Assembly: GCF_020829495.1 (NCBI RefSeq)
Contig: NZ_JAIVFQ010000043.1
Coordinates: forward strand, 1-58,466
Direction: 5' to 3'
DNA length: 58,466 bases
DNA from: Nostoc favosum CHAB5714
GTDB taxonomy: Bacteria; Cyanobacteriota; Cyanobacteriia; Cyanobacteriales; Nostocaceae
Positions 35,330 through 44,900 of this stretch are shown here, one piece after another. Each line of letters opens with the position of its first letter. The stretch's first letter is position 1. Position numbers and translations under genes: made by a program. The notes under the pieces were generated by a model. The model was not told the DNA's origin. It was given only the letters and a program-made list of their open reading frames with translations, and searched no databases.

Positions 35330-35480
35330 AGTTATTGCACCCCACGCCGCCAAAGCTATGCTTTGTCTCCCCTCCCCTTGCTAAGGTTTTACCCCCCTTA
35401 ATCCCCCCGATGTTTTGGGGGGAAACAAGAAATCTAGTTCCCTCCCCTTGTAAAGGGAGGGTTAGGGTGGGGTAAAACCT
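35330..35480. repeat. Composite GC-rich palindromic repeat
   Basis: A fragment matching the type B MITE core (TTGCACCCCACGCCGCC, AAGCTATGCTTTGTCTCCCC) runs into a complete palindromic repeat (CCCCCCGATGTTTTGGGGGG, then GGGAGGGTTAGGGTGGGGT). ACTTGTGTGTACACCGTAG follows at 35500-35518, the same sequence that ends the 278-bp element at 48817. Confidence 0.7.
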
Positions 35481-35559
35481 TGGTTAATCAGCTATTTCAG
35501 ACTTGTGTGTACACCGTAGTAGCAAGGGGTGGGGTTCTCCAGGTTTAATTGATAGCTCT

Positions 35560-36279
35560 TTAATCCGCTACAACTTCCCTTCTCAACCAATAAATAGCAG
35601 CTGCTGCAGTAGTACTATATAACCCAAGCAAAATCAAAATTGAAAACTCATCAAAAGGGAATTCTACCCCCATACCTTCCCCTAACCAGAAAGTTCCCAA
35701 AGAACTGAGCATAATCCCAGCACCAAGCTTGATTAACACCTCTGGCAATTTAACCAAATATTGATGTAGAGCGACTACCGCAACTAGCGATAATAATAGC
35801 GCCAGTCCTGTAGCAGCGATCGCTTCATACCAAGCACTAGAGGCTAATCCCAGTGTAATCACAATTACACCCACCTCCAAAGCCTCCAGAGCAGCACTTT
35901 TGGTCATAATCAAAAAATTCAGTTTACTAAATCCTGGCGATTGCTGATCTAAAGCAATACCTTCTTTTTCGAGAACATTCTCATCAACCCAACCTGCTCG
36001 CCGTCCCGTTGCTAGTCGGCGCACAGATTTATTTACCCATCTCCAGCCAAACCCCAGCAGAAGCAAACCAATGATGATTTGCAACGGTTGCAGAGGGAGA
36101 AACTGTAATCCTGTGCCAAGAGCGATCGCTCCTAGTAATACCACAACTAAACCTGTAATCGCCCCCCAAATCGCCTCACGGACATAGCCAGAGCTACCAA
36201 TAGCATAGGCGATCGCTACAACTTCTAAAAATTCAATGCCCGTGCTGCCAAGTGCAGCTAGGAAAATACTCAAATTCAT
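35560..36279 (-). CDS. Integral membrane protein, COG4280-like
   Basis: A 239-residue protein with six or so membrane segments in two halves (FLEVVAIAYAIGSSGYVREA; ALEALEVGVIVITLGLASSA). The repeated FLE/ALE motif at the start of each half recalls cation-transporter families such as UPF0016 and TerC, and the arrangement fits the uncharacterised COG4280 group. Substrate unknown. The start ATG at 36279 has GGAGATT upstream (minus strand). It is divergent from the hydroxylase gene with about 150 bases between. Confidence 0.65.
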   Translation of the reverse strand: MNLSIFLAALGSTGIEFLEVVAIAYAIGSSGYVREAIWGAITGLVVVLLGAIALGTGLQFLPLQPLQIIIGLLLLGFGWRWVNKSVRRLATGRRAGWVDENVLEKEGIALDQQSPGFSKLNFLIMTKSAALEALEVGVIVITLGLASSAWYEAIAATGLALLLSLVAVVALHQYLVKLPEVLIKLGAGIMLSSLGTFWLGEGMGVEFPFDEFSILILLGLYSTTAAAAIYWLRREVVAD

Positions 36280-36430
36280 TGAATCTCCTTAATAACTATG
36301 ATGAAAACACAGTGGCAATCTAGTAGAATAAGAGCGATTCCTAATAATTATGCACCAGTCTGTGCTATTATTATAAAAATTCACAGCATCCAATAATCCC
36401 TCTGCTCTACAAATTGAGGTTACTTCAAAT

Positions 36431-37285
36431 ATGGAATGGAATGATGCTGTCTTCGGCTTTATTAAATATGTGCTGAAGGCATTTTTGATATATGGTGTTT
36501 TTATTTTGATTGAACGGTTGCGTCCAGTGGAGCCAAATCAGCCGTTTCGTGATATTGTTTTTAACTTAAAGTGGTATGTTGTCTATACTTTATTTGCATT
36601 TTTGCTCAATGCGATCGGGATTGGAGCATTAGTCGAAATAACTCGGCATTGGCTGGGCGGCCCTTATTTAACTCTACCAGAACCGAGTAATTGGATAGAA
36701 ACAATCCTTGGGATAGTTTTTTATTTTCTAATTGTTGACTTCTTTTATTACTGGTTACATCGATTTCAACATACCAATTCCTTTTTGTGGGAACAACATA
36801 AATTTCACCACAGTGAAGTTTCCTTAAATGTCACCAGTACTCGGCGGGTACATTGGCTAGAAGAACCATTGATTCTCGCGTTTATTGTCATTCCTATGAG
36901 TTTATTGTTTCACATTGAACCAATAGCCGTAGGATTATTGGCGTTTATTGAAATTATCTGGTTACAATTTATCCATTTAAATTTACGTTTAGAATTAGGT
37001 ATTTTCACACCAATTATAGTTGGGCCACAACACCATAGAATTCATCATTCATTTCAGCCAGAACATATAGATAAAAATTTTGCTTTATTTTTCCCGATTT
37101 GGGATATTGTTTTTGGCTCTTACCACCGAGCGCGAAAAGGTGAATTTCCAGCGACAGGATTAACTACTGGTGAAAAGTACAATAACCTTTGGGATGCTAC
37201 TATTTTGCCATTTCGAGAATGGTTTGGGCAACGCTATTTGGGAGTATTAAAAAAGAAGTTAGCTCAGAAAAAACTATTGCGGTAA
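36431..37285 (+). CDS. Fatty acid hydroxylase / sterol desaturase superfamily protein
   Basis: A 284-residue membrane protein with the di-iron histidine boxes of the superfamily: HRFQH (in YYWLHRFQH), HKFHH and QHHRIHH, plus further His near the end of the core. These bind two irons for oxygen-dependent hydroxylation or desaturation of lipids. Four hydrophobic segments surround the boxes. The substrate cannot be told; modification of the fatty acid or polyketide chain made nearby is possible but speculative. ATG at 36431 follows GAGGTTACTTCAAAT. Confidence 0.85.
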   Translation: MEWNDAVFGFIKYVLKAFLIYGVFILIERLRPVEPNQPFRDIVFNLKWYVVYTLFAFLLNAIGIGALVEITRHWLGGPYLTLPEPSNWIETILGIVFYFLIVDFFYYWLHRFQHTNSFLWEQHKFHHSEVSLNVTSTRRVHWLEEPLILAFIVIPMSLLFHIEPIAVGLLAFIEIIWLQFIHLNLRLELGIFTPIIVGPQHHRIHHSFQPEHIDKNFALFFPIWDIVFGSYHRARKGEFPATGLTTGEKYNNLWDATILPFREWFGQRYLGVLKKKLAQKKLLR

Positions 37286-37497
37286 TTTTAATATGACCAC
37301 CAAACAATTTCCTAGTTATTGCAGGCTGATGCGGTGTTAGAAACTTAAGTTTCTACCCCACAAGCATCATTATCTTGTCCAATTAAAGCTTTTGGCGGCT
37401 TTGAGGATACAGAATTTAGCTACGATGAATTAATGGGTTGGAGGAGTTTAAAAATCTTCCATTTTCTATAGAGCATATTCACAAAACTTTTACTTTT

Positions 37498-38550
37498 TTA
37501 CCTCAACGAAGGGGCTAATTTTTGTTGTAATTGACTCACAAACGGTAAACTTGCCATTACCAAATCGTAATCTTGTACAAAGTCAATTAAACAAGCAATT
37601 TCATCCACACCTGCGGCGCGAATTTCTTCAACAAAAGGGCGACAACTATCGGGCGTACCAATCAGCGATCGCCCTTTCATAAATCCTTCGACACCAAATT
37701 GCAGTATACTATCGATATCGTCTTCAGAAAAATTTTTCAGGCTGACTTTTAAGCCCATACTCTTCGCCAAACTTTCTATTAATTCGTAGTGAGTTTTAAG
37801 GTAATTGCAGAAAGGTTGCGTGACTTTTTCCTTAACATCGTTGATGTCATCCCCTAAAAAAGTATGGATCATCAGCGCTACTTTCCCTGCTTGGCGATCG
37901 TGTCCATGTTTTGCTAGAGAGTTGCGGTAAAGTTTAATTTTGGGGGCAATATCATCTAATGTACCACCGAGCAACGAAGTTAAGACGTGCGCCCCTAGCT
38001 TACCAGCTTCCACAAAAGTTTCTGACGACTGACAAGTGATCCAGATAGGAAGTTCTGATTGTACAGGTCTAGGCAGTGTTTTTACTGAAAATACTTTTCC
38101 CGTAGCGTCCTGACGTTCAACCGACTCGCCCCGCCAGAGTTTTCGCATCACCTCCAAATCTCGCCACATTGCGGCTTTGCGATTAACATGGGGTTCACGG
38201 GCTAAGACAAAATCATCCACAGTCCAACCAGAAGCAAAAGCGATCGCTACCCTTCCCTGTGATAAATTATCTACTACCGCCCATTCTTCAGTAGCTCGTA
38301 CAGGATCATGTAAAGGTAGGACAAAACTACCAGCACGTAATTGCACTTGTTTAGTAATCATAGCGATCGCTGCACTAGTAATTGCTGGATTTGGATAAAG
38401 TCCTCCAAAGGCGTGAAAATGACGTTCTGGAGTCCAAATAGCTGTTAAACCATTTTGGTCAGCAAATTTAGCACTTTCGATTAAAAGTTGGTATTGATGA
38501 GGACGAGCAACAGAGCCATCACCATCGAAATAAAACAGGCTAAAATCCAT
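37498..38550 (-). CDS. Luciferase-like monooxygenase, natural-product (MupA/Atu3671) type
   Basis: An FMN-dependent luciferase-fold monooxygenase, ~350 residues from MDFSLFYFDGDGSV (38550). This is the canonical start of the group often fused in NRPS/PKS lines (TIGR04020). Motifs TAIWTPERHFHAFGGLYPNP, LRAGSFVLPLHDP and ASGWTVDDFVLA are characteristic. A 25-residue upstream extension (to 38625) is possible but unlike the family. It is free-standing and could hydroxylate or oxidise a carrier-bound intermediate of the nearby PKS/NRPS genes. It is 12 kb from the PKS set, so this link is inferred. Confidence 0.85.
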   Translation of the reverse strand: MDFSLFYFDGDGSVARPHQYQLLIESAKFADQNGLTAIWTPERHFHAFGGLYPNPAITSAAIAMITKQVQLRAGSFVLPLHDPVRATEEWAVVDNLSQGRVAIAFASGWTVDDFVLAREPHVNRKAAMWRDLEVMRKLWRGESVERQDATGKVFSVKTLPRPVQSELPIWITCQSSETFVEAGKLGAHVLTSLLGGTLDDIAPKIKLYRNSLAKHGHDRQAGKVALMIHTFLGDDINDVKEKVTQPFCNYLKTHYELIESLAKSMGLKVSLKNFSEDDIDSILQFGVEGFMKGRSLIGTPDSCRPFVEEIRAAGVDEIACLIDFVQDYDLVMASLPFVSQLQQKLAPSLR

Positions 38551-38667
38551 AATTCTTTTGCATTCAACTTGAGGAAAAAGGGGATTCAGATGAAATATCT
38601 GAAAGTCCCCCCTTTGTTCATTCAAACATTTGACTAATTAAACGTGAGTTCGACAACTGCTATATGG

Positions 38668-38872
38668 CATTACCCCCCTTAATCCCCCCGATGCATTGGG
38701 GGGAGATCCGATCTCCGGTTCCAAAGGCGGGAGATCCGATCTCCGGTTCCAAAGGCGGGAGATCCGATCTCCGGTTCCAAAGGGAGGAGATCCGATCTCC
38801 GGTTCCAAAGGGGAGAGATCCGATCTCCGGTTCCCTCCCCAATGCATCGGGGAGGGTTAGGGTGGGGTAAAA
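38668..38872. repeat. Palindromic repeat split by five 28-bp tandem copies
   Basis: The two arms of the common repeat (CCCCCCGATGCATTGGGGGG and CCCTCCCCAATGCATCGGGG) are separated by five copies of GAGATCCGATCTCCGGTTCC starting at 38703, 38731, 38759, 38787 and 38815, exactly 28 bases apart. Each unit contains the odd palindrome GAGATC-C-GATCTC. Confidence 0.9.
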
Positions 38873-38984
38873 CTCAAGCCCCAACCCAGATTTGTAAGAT
38901 ATTTCAGACTTGTATGTACACCGTAGCGCCTAAAGGAGAGGTTCATCGAACTCACGTTAATTAACTGGCGTTGTGCATAGCTAA

Positions 38985-41900
38985 TTAAACACTGGTAAAC
39001 GCCGATGAATTGAGACTACTTGCTTGAACAAGCTTCAGTACTCCAAGTGTCTCATCACCGACTTTAATCACAGTATCTAATCCACTCTGACTCAGAGTCA
39101 ACTGGTCATAACTCAAACTGCTACCTAAACCAAGGCGCTGACCAAAAGAAATCTGCAAGTTGTTGATGGTATCTACACCCTGAGCTTGTGCCAAAACAAC
39201 AACATCATTACCGCCGTTCAGGTAGAGGGTGTCATTGCCAACACCACCGTTAATCAAGTCGTCTCCCGAACCACTGTAGATGATGTCATCGCCAGCACCG
39301 CCGAGCAAAGTGTCTTTACCACCATTGCCAAATAGTTGGTCATTGCCATCGCCACCATTCAGCAGGTCATTGCCAGAGCCACCAAACAGTAGGTCATCGC
39401 CACCTCTACTCAACAGTTTGTCATTACCACCGTTGCCAAACAGTTGGTCGTTGTCAGCAGTGCCAATTAGGGTGTTGTCACCCGCGTCGCCAAAGGGACT
39501 GGTGGGTTCTTCAGCAGATAGCCCGAAACTGACTGTGTACTTACCAGTTTCAATCCCAAAATCAGGGTACACCTCGCCGGAACCACTGCCCACCGTATTG
39601 GGATCGTAGAACTCGTTGCCAAGTTGGCTGATGCCGACAAAATAAGTGCCATCCGTTTGAGCAGAAAACTGTAGGTAAGGATCGTTGAAGGTTGAGAAAA
39701 CTTCATCTGGTGCTGCTTGGAAATCATCGAAGCCAGTTTTCAGCAGTTCCTTGCCCTCGACATCGAAGACCCGTAGCTGTGAGTAAAGCAACTTGGAGTC
39801 TATTTCTGCGGCATCAACGTTGATCGAGAGCTTATCCCCGCCTTTGAGATTGACTTTGTAAAGGTCTACATCTTCACTACCATCGACTTGAATCTGATTA
39901 TCACCTTCACCAACAGTATATTCACCAATTTCGCCGTCAAAAGTGACGCTGGTATTGGTTGCTGTCAGACCAGTAGCGATCGCAGTTGCTAAAGTATCAT
40001 TTGATTCTGCCGTTGAAGCAGGAGCCTGATCTGGAGAATCAACGAGTGTGAAAGTGGCGCTATTGGCTTCAGGATTAATTTGATAGCCCTCGCCAGCTAA
40101 TATCGTTACGGTAGCAGTTTCTACACCTTCTGCTATATTATCGTTAGCGATCGCCACACTCAAACTAGCGTTTTTCTCAGTAATCTTCAGAGTGAAGGTA
40201 TTATCCTGGGCTGAAGATGCAACCAGAGAGCCTCCTTCCACAACCAGGCTATCTGTAACGAAGTTTTCTTCCAGGTCGGGAACACTGACTGTGACAATTA
40301 CGCCTTCAGTGGGTGGCGTGGCACTCAAGCTAAAGTTGAGCTTGCCTAGAGTTTCCTCTGTCTCAATCAACACTTTTGGTTCCGTGCTGAGATTCACTTG
40401 AATCTTCGAGTCAGGGGTGTCTTTGATGGTAATGACAGCCGAACCATTGGTTGGACTGACAGTGTAGCCTGCTCCGGGTTTGACCTCGAATTTAAACTCC
40501 TCAATGCCTTCAACGATGTCGGTGCTGTTGAACACAGGTAGGGTAATGGTTGCCGTTTGCTCCAACAGCTTGAAGTAGAAGCCGCTAACTGCACCATCAG
40601 CAGCAGGTACGCCACCTGTGAACTGGCCATCAAAGATGGCGAATTCATTCAGTGCATCTTGGGCATTACCGCTGATGTAAACTTGCACCCCTTCTGGTGG
40701 AGGTGGTTCACTGAGTGACAGAGTGATCACAGTGGTGGTTCCCTCTGATTCAATCAGTTCCGTCTGACTAAATGCAATGCTGACTTCTGGGATAACAGTC
40801 GGTGTGGGAACTTCAGCTACGGTGTCGTAGAAGGTAACAGTAGAACTGCTGGAATCTGAAACGGTATACCCTACGCTCTCCACTACAGAGAAAGTAACAG
40901 TTTCAGCTCCATTGGTTTCAGATGTTTCCCGATTACTAGGCGGAATCACAATCGTTGCAAAAGCTTCCTCCAGGCGGAAGTTAAAACCAATTGCTTCACC
41001 TGCTTCGTTATAAACAGCATCTAAAAACTGTCCGCCACGGCTAAAGGGTTTATCACTGAGGAGAGAACCGAAAGAATCACGATTTCCCAAATAGTCCAGC
41101 AAGGGATTGTCACTCTGGATAAAAACTTCGATTCCACCTGTGGGAATTTCACCCTCTGCTGTCAGGACAAAGGTAATAGCCGACGTTGCACCTTCTGCAA
41201 CAGTTTCTGATATCTCAGGTGAGACAATTCCAAAGTCAAGTTTGTCAAAGTCGTTCTTGTAAGTCCCTGCAATGGTGAACAAGGAAATTGCCGGGCCTTC
41301 TCCGTTACCAGCAGGAATCTCTGTCGGGTTGGCGATAAATGCATCCGGATCGTTGAGACTGATGTTAAGCGTGTATTTGCCGGTGCCGTACTCATTGGGG
41401 TCAGTAGCCGAGTTGCCATTGCCACTAGCTGGCTGGGGTGGATCGTATTTTGTATTGTTGTAGATGGCAACCCCAGCATAATACACACCATCCTCAGGAG
41501 CTGTAAATTCCAAATAGGATGCCCACTTGCCAACAAACAGTTCATCAGGAGCCGCACCATCTTCGTTGTAGCCTACCTGGACACCGTTGGCATCAAAGAC
41601 ACGCAGCGAGGTGTCCACCTTACGACCTGATTCAAACTGGTTAGCGTCAACATCAATCTTGATGGTGTCTCCGGCTTTGAGTTCAACCTTGTATAAATCT
41701 ACGTCTTCTGAGGCATCGACAAAAATCAAGCCTTTCTCAGTTTCGTAGTTGTTATCATACTCAAAGTCAATTGCACTATCGATACTAAAGAAGGGATAGG
41801 CAGAACTGAGTTTGGTGTCAAACGCCGTCTCTATGGTGTCATTGGGTTCGCTCACCTCAGTCAGAGGGGGCGTAAACTCTGGGATATCGGCGATGGTAAA

Positions 41901-44900
41901 CTTACCAAAATTAGCGGCTGAGTTAACTTGGTATCCTGTACCTGGTAGTAAGGTAAACAAAGCCCGCTCGACTAACTCAGGGATGCCATCCGCCTTCACA
42001 GGCAGCTGAATAGTGGCATCTTGGGCAGTAATTTTCAGGTCAAAGCCGTTATTGCGGACAGCGACAATTTCGCCACCCTCAATTACGATGCCATCCAGAT
42101 TAAACTCTCCGAGATTGGGCGCTCTGACTGAGACAGTGACACCTGCTTCTGGTGGCGTAGCACTGAGGCTAAAGGTATGTAGTGATACCGTTGCTTCCGA
42201 CTCTACCAACACCGAGGGAGAGGTTGTCAAACTCACCTGAATTTGGGAAGTTGCATCGTCTACAACTGTTAATGTCACTCCTGGGGCGTCAGCGTCGATG
42301 GTGTAACCCGGTGCTTGTTGCAAGTTGAAGGCGATTTCATCGATACCTTCGACTTCGCCATCAGCAAAGGCTGGCAGGGTAATGCTTGCTGTTTGTTCGG
42401 TAATTTTGAAGTAGAAACCACTGGCACCAAAGTTGGGTGCTGGGAAGACTCCGCCTGTAACCTGTGCGTTGTAGACATCAAATTCTGCCAGGGTGCGTCC
42501 TGTTGCATCACCTTCTCCCCCTGTTTGGCTGGGACTGTTGACATATACCAGCAAACCTCCGGCTGGAGGTGGTTCGCTGAGGGTAAAGGTCAAGGTGGTT
42601 GTGTTATTTGTGGCTTCACTGAGGGAGGTATTGTTGGTGCTGAGGCTAACCGTTGGAGTTACCGTCGCAGCAGGTACTTGGTCGAGGCTCTCGTAGAAGG
42701 TGACAGTGGAACTAGCAGCGCCAACGTCGTAGCCTGTGCCTGCTTCTAGGGTAAAGGTGGCTGTATCGGTGGTCGCACCAGCACTGTTGTCTTTAACTGA
42801 CAGGTTAATGAGGGCGTTGGCTTGAGTAAGTTTGAATTTGAATCCGGTGGCTTCGCCATCTGAATTGTAGACTGCACCGACAAATTCACCGCCGGGGCTA
42901 AATGGTTCGACTCCCAGGTTGCTGAAGTAATCTCGGAAAGCAATATCACTGTTGAGTGTGACAACTAGACCATCTTCTGGGATTTCGCCATCAACACTGA
43001 AGACGAATGTCAGTAGGGAAGTGCCATCTTCTAAGGTTTTGACTATGACTGGTGCCAACAGATTATCTGATGAATCGAATGCTCCAGCGATCGTGTTGAA
43101 GGATACTGTTGGCTCAGGGGGACGAGGAACAGCGGTGAGGTCAATGCTAAGTTCGTAGTTGCCAATGTTAGTTCCAGAGGCAGGAATAATCCGACCACCG
43201 CCACTACCTGCTGTGAAGGGGTCATAGTAACGATTACTATTGGCGGCGACACCAATGTAGTAGGCTCCGTCTGCGGTGGCTGTGAATTCTAGGTAGGCAT
43301 CGCGGTTGGAAACAAATAACTCATCCGGGGCGGGGTTGTTAAACGATGTTGCCAACTGCTGACCTGTGGAGTCAAATAGCCGCAGTTCCGTATCTACAAA
43401 TTGGTCGTTTTCAAACCCTTCAATTAGAAAAGGCACGGAGTCAGTGTCAATTTTAATCTTGTCGCCTGTTTTGAGTTCGACTTTGTACAGGTCTACATCT
43501 TCAGATTTATCGATGAAGTTCCCTGGTGCATTGCCGATTTCCGCCTGAATCTTGAAGCTGGTGTTATCTTTGTCCAGTTTCGTATCAATTGCCTGTGGGA
43601 TGACATCATTGACGGTTTGCAGGCTGTCACCTTCGTTCTCAACTACTGTTTCTGCCGACTCAATCAGATTAGTGGGACTGAGTTCATCGCTAACTTGAAT
43701 CTGAGATGTCGGCGTATCAAGCAGTGTAAAAGTAACGGCTGCTTTGATTGGATCAATTGTATATCCTTCACCTGACTGAAGTTCAAATTTCAGAGATTCT
43801 ATGCCTTCAACTTCCGCATCATCAAAAGCCGACAGGGTAAGAGTCGCGGTCTGCTCAGTCAGTTTGACGTAAAAACCACCTGCCTGGAAGTTGCCATAGG
43901 GGAAGGAAGCACCATTGACTTCGGTTTGGAAGACGTTAAACTCAGCCACCGCTCCAGTAACACTGCTATTGACATAGATTAGTACACCTTCGGGTGGTGG
44001 TGCCTGGTCTAGGGTAAATGTGAGTACGGTAGAAGTTCCTTCTGACTCGACGAGCCGCGTCTGGCTAACCTCCAGTCCTACCTTGGGAATAACCGTTAGT
44101 GGGGGTGCTTGCTCTAAAGTTTCGTAGAAGGTAACTGTAGACGAGTCAGCATTTGGGTTAACTCTGGTGTTGTCACCAGGTAATAAAGCGAAGGTGGCTG
44201 ATTGAGAGCCTTCAATCTCGGTAGTGGTGGGAACAATGAAGCTGATGTAGGCGTTATTCTGGGTGAGGTTGAAAGTAAAGCCCGTCGCTTCACCTGTTTG
44301 TGCGTCATAAATGGCATTGCCAACTTCACCACCTACACTGAAGGGTTTGTTTCTGACGGAGTTACCGAAGTATTCCCGCAGGACGATGTTGGAGTTGATG
44401 GTGACATCAGCGCCAGCTTCGGGAATGTCCCCGTCTGCCTGCAAAGAGATGACTAATACTGCTGCACCCTCTGGTGGAGATGTTACCAGGTATGGAGAGA
44501 GAATCTTTTCACCTGTATCACGACCAGAGTAAGTACCAGTAATTGTTTCTAAGGAGATGATGGGTCTAGTACCCCTGGGAACAGGTAGGGGAGGATTGAC
44601 AACTGTACCAACTTCTGGGTTGAGACTCAGATTCAGGGTATAAGTGCCGCTGCTTGTACCTGTGCCGCTTCCCTGCTGGTTGGGATTGTAGGGGTCAAAA
44701 TTGGTGAGAGTGGGATTTTCGACACTCCGGTTGTAGTTCGGATTGCTACTGACTCCAACGTAGTATGTCCCTGCCTCAGATGCGGTGAAATCGAGATAAG
44801 AGTCGTTGCGGGAGAGGAATATTTCATTAGGAGCAGGCGCTCTGCGGTTAGCTGCTAGTACTTGACCACTGGCATCAAAAACTTGCAGGGCTGAGGAGAG

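Noticed and set aside
38703..38834. 28-bp repeats as a CRISPR array
   Set aside because: The 8 bases between conserved 20-mers are nearly the same in each unit and far too short to be spacers.
39280..39609. Plus-strand frames through the giant RTX gene
   Set aside because: They are antisense shadows of the Gly/Asp-rich repeats.
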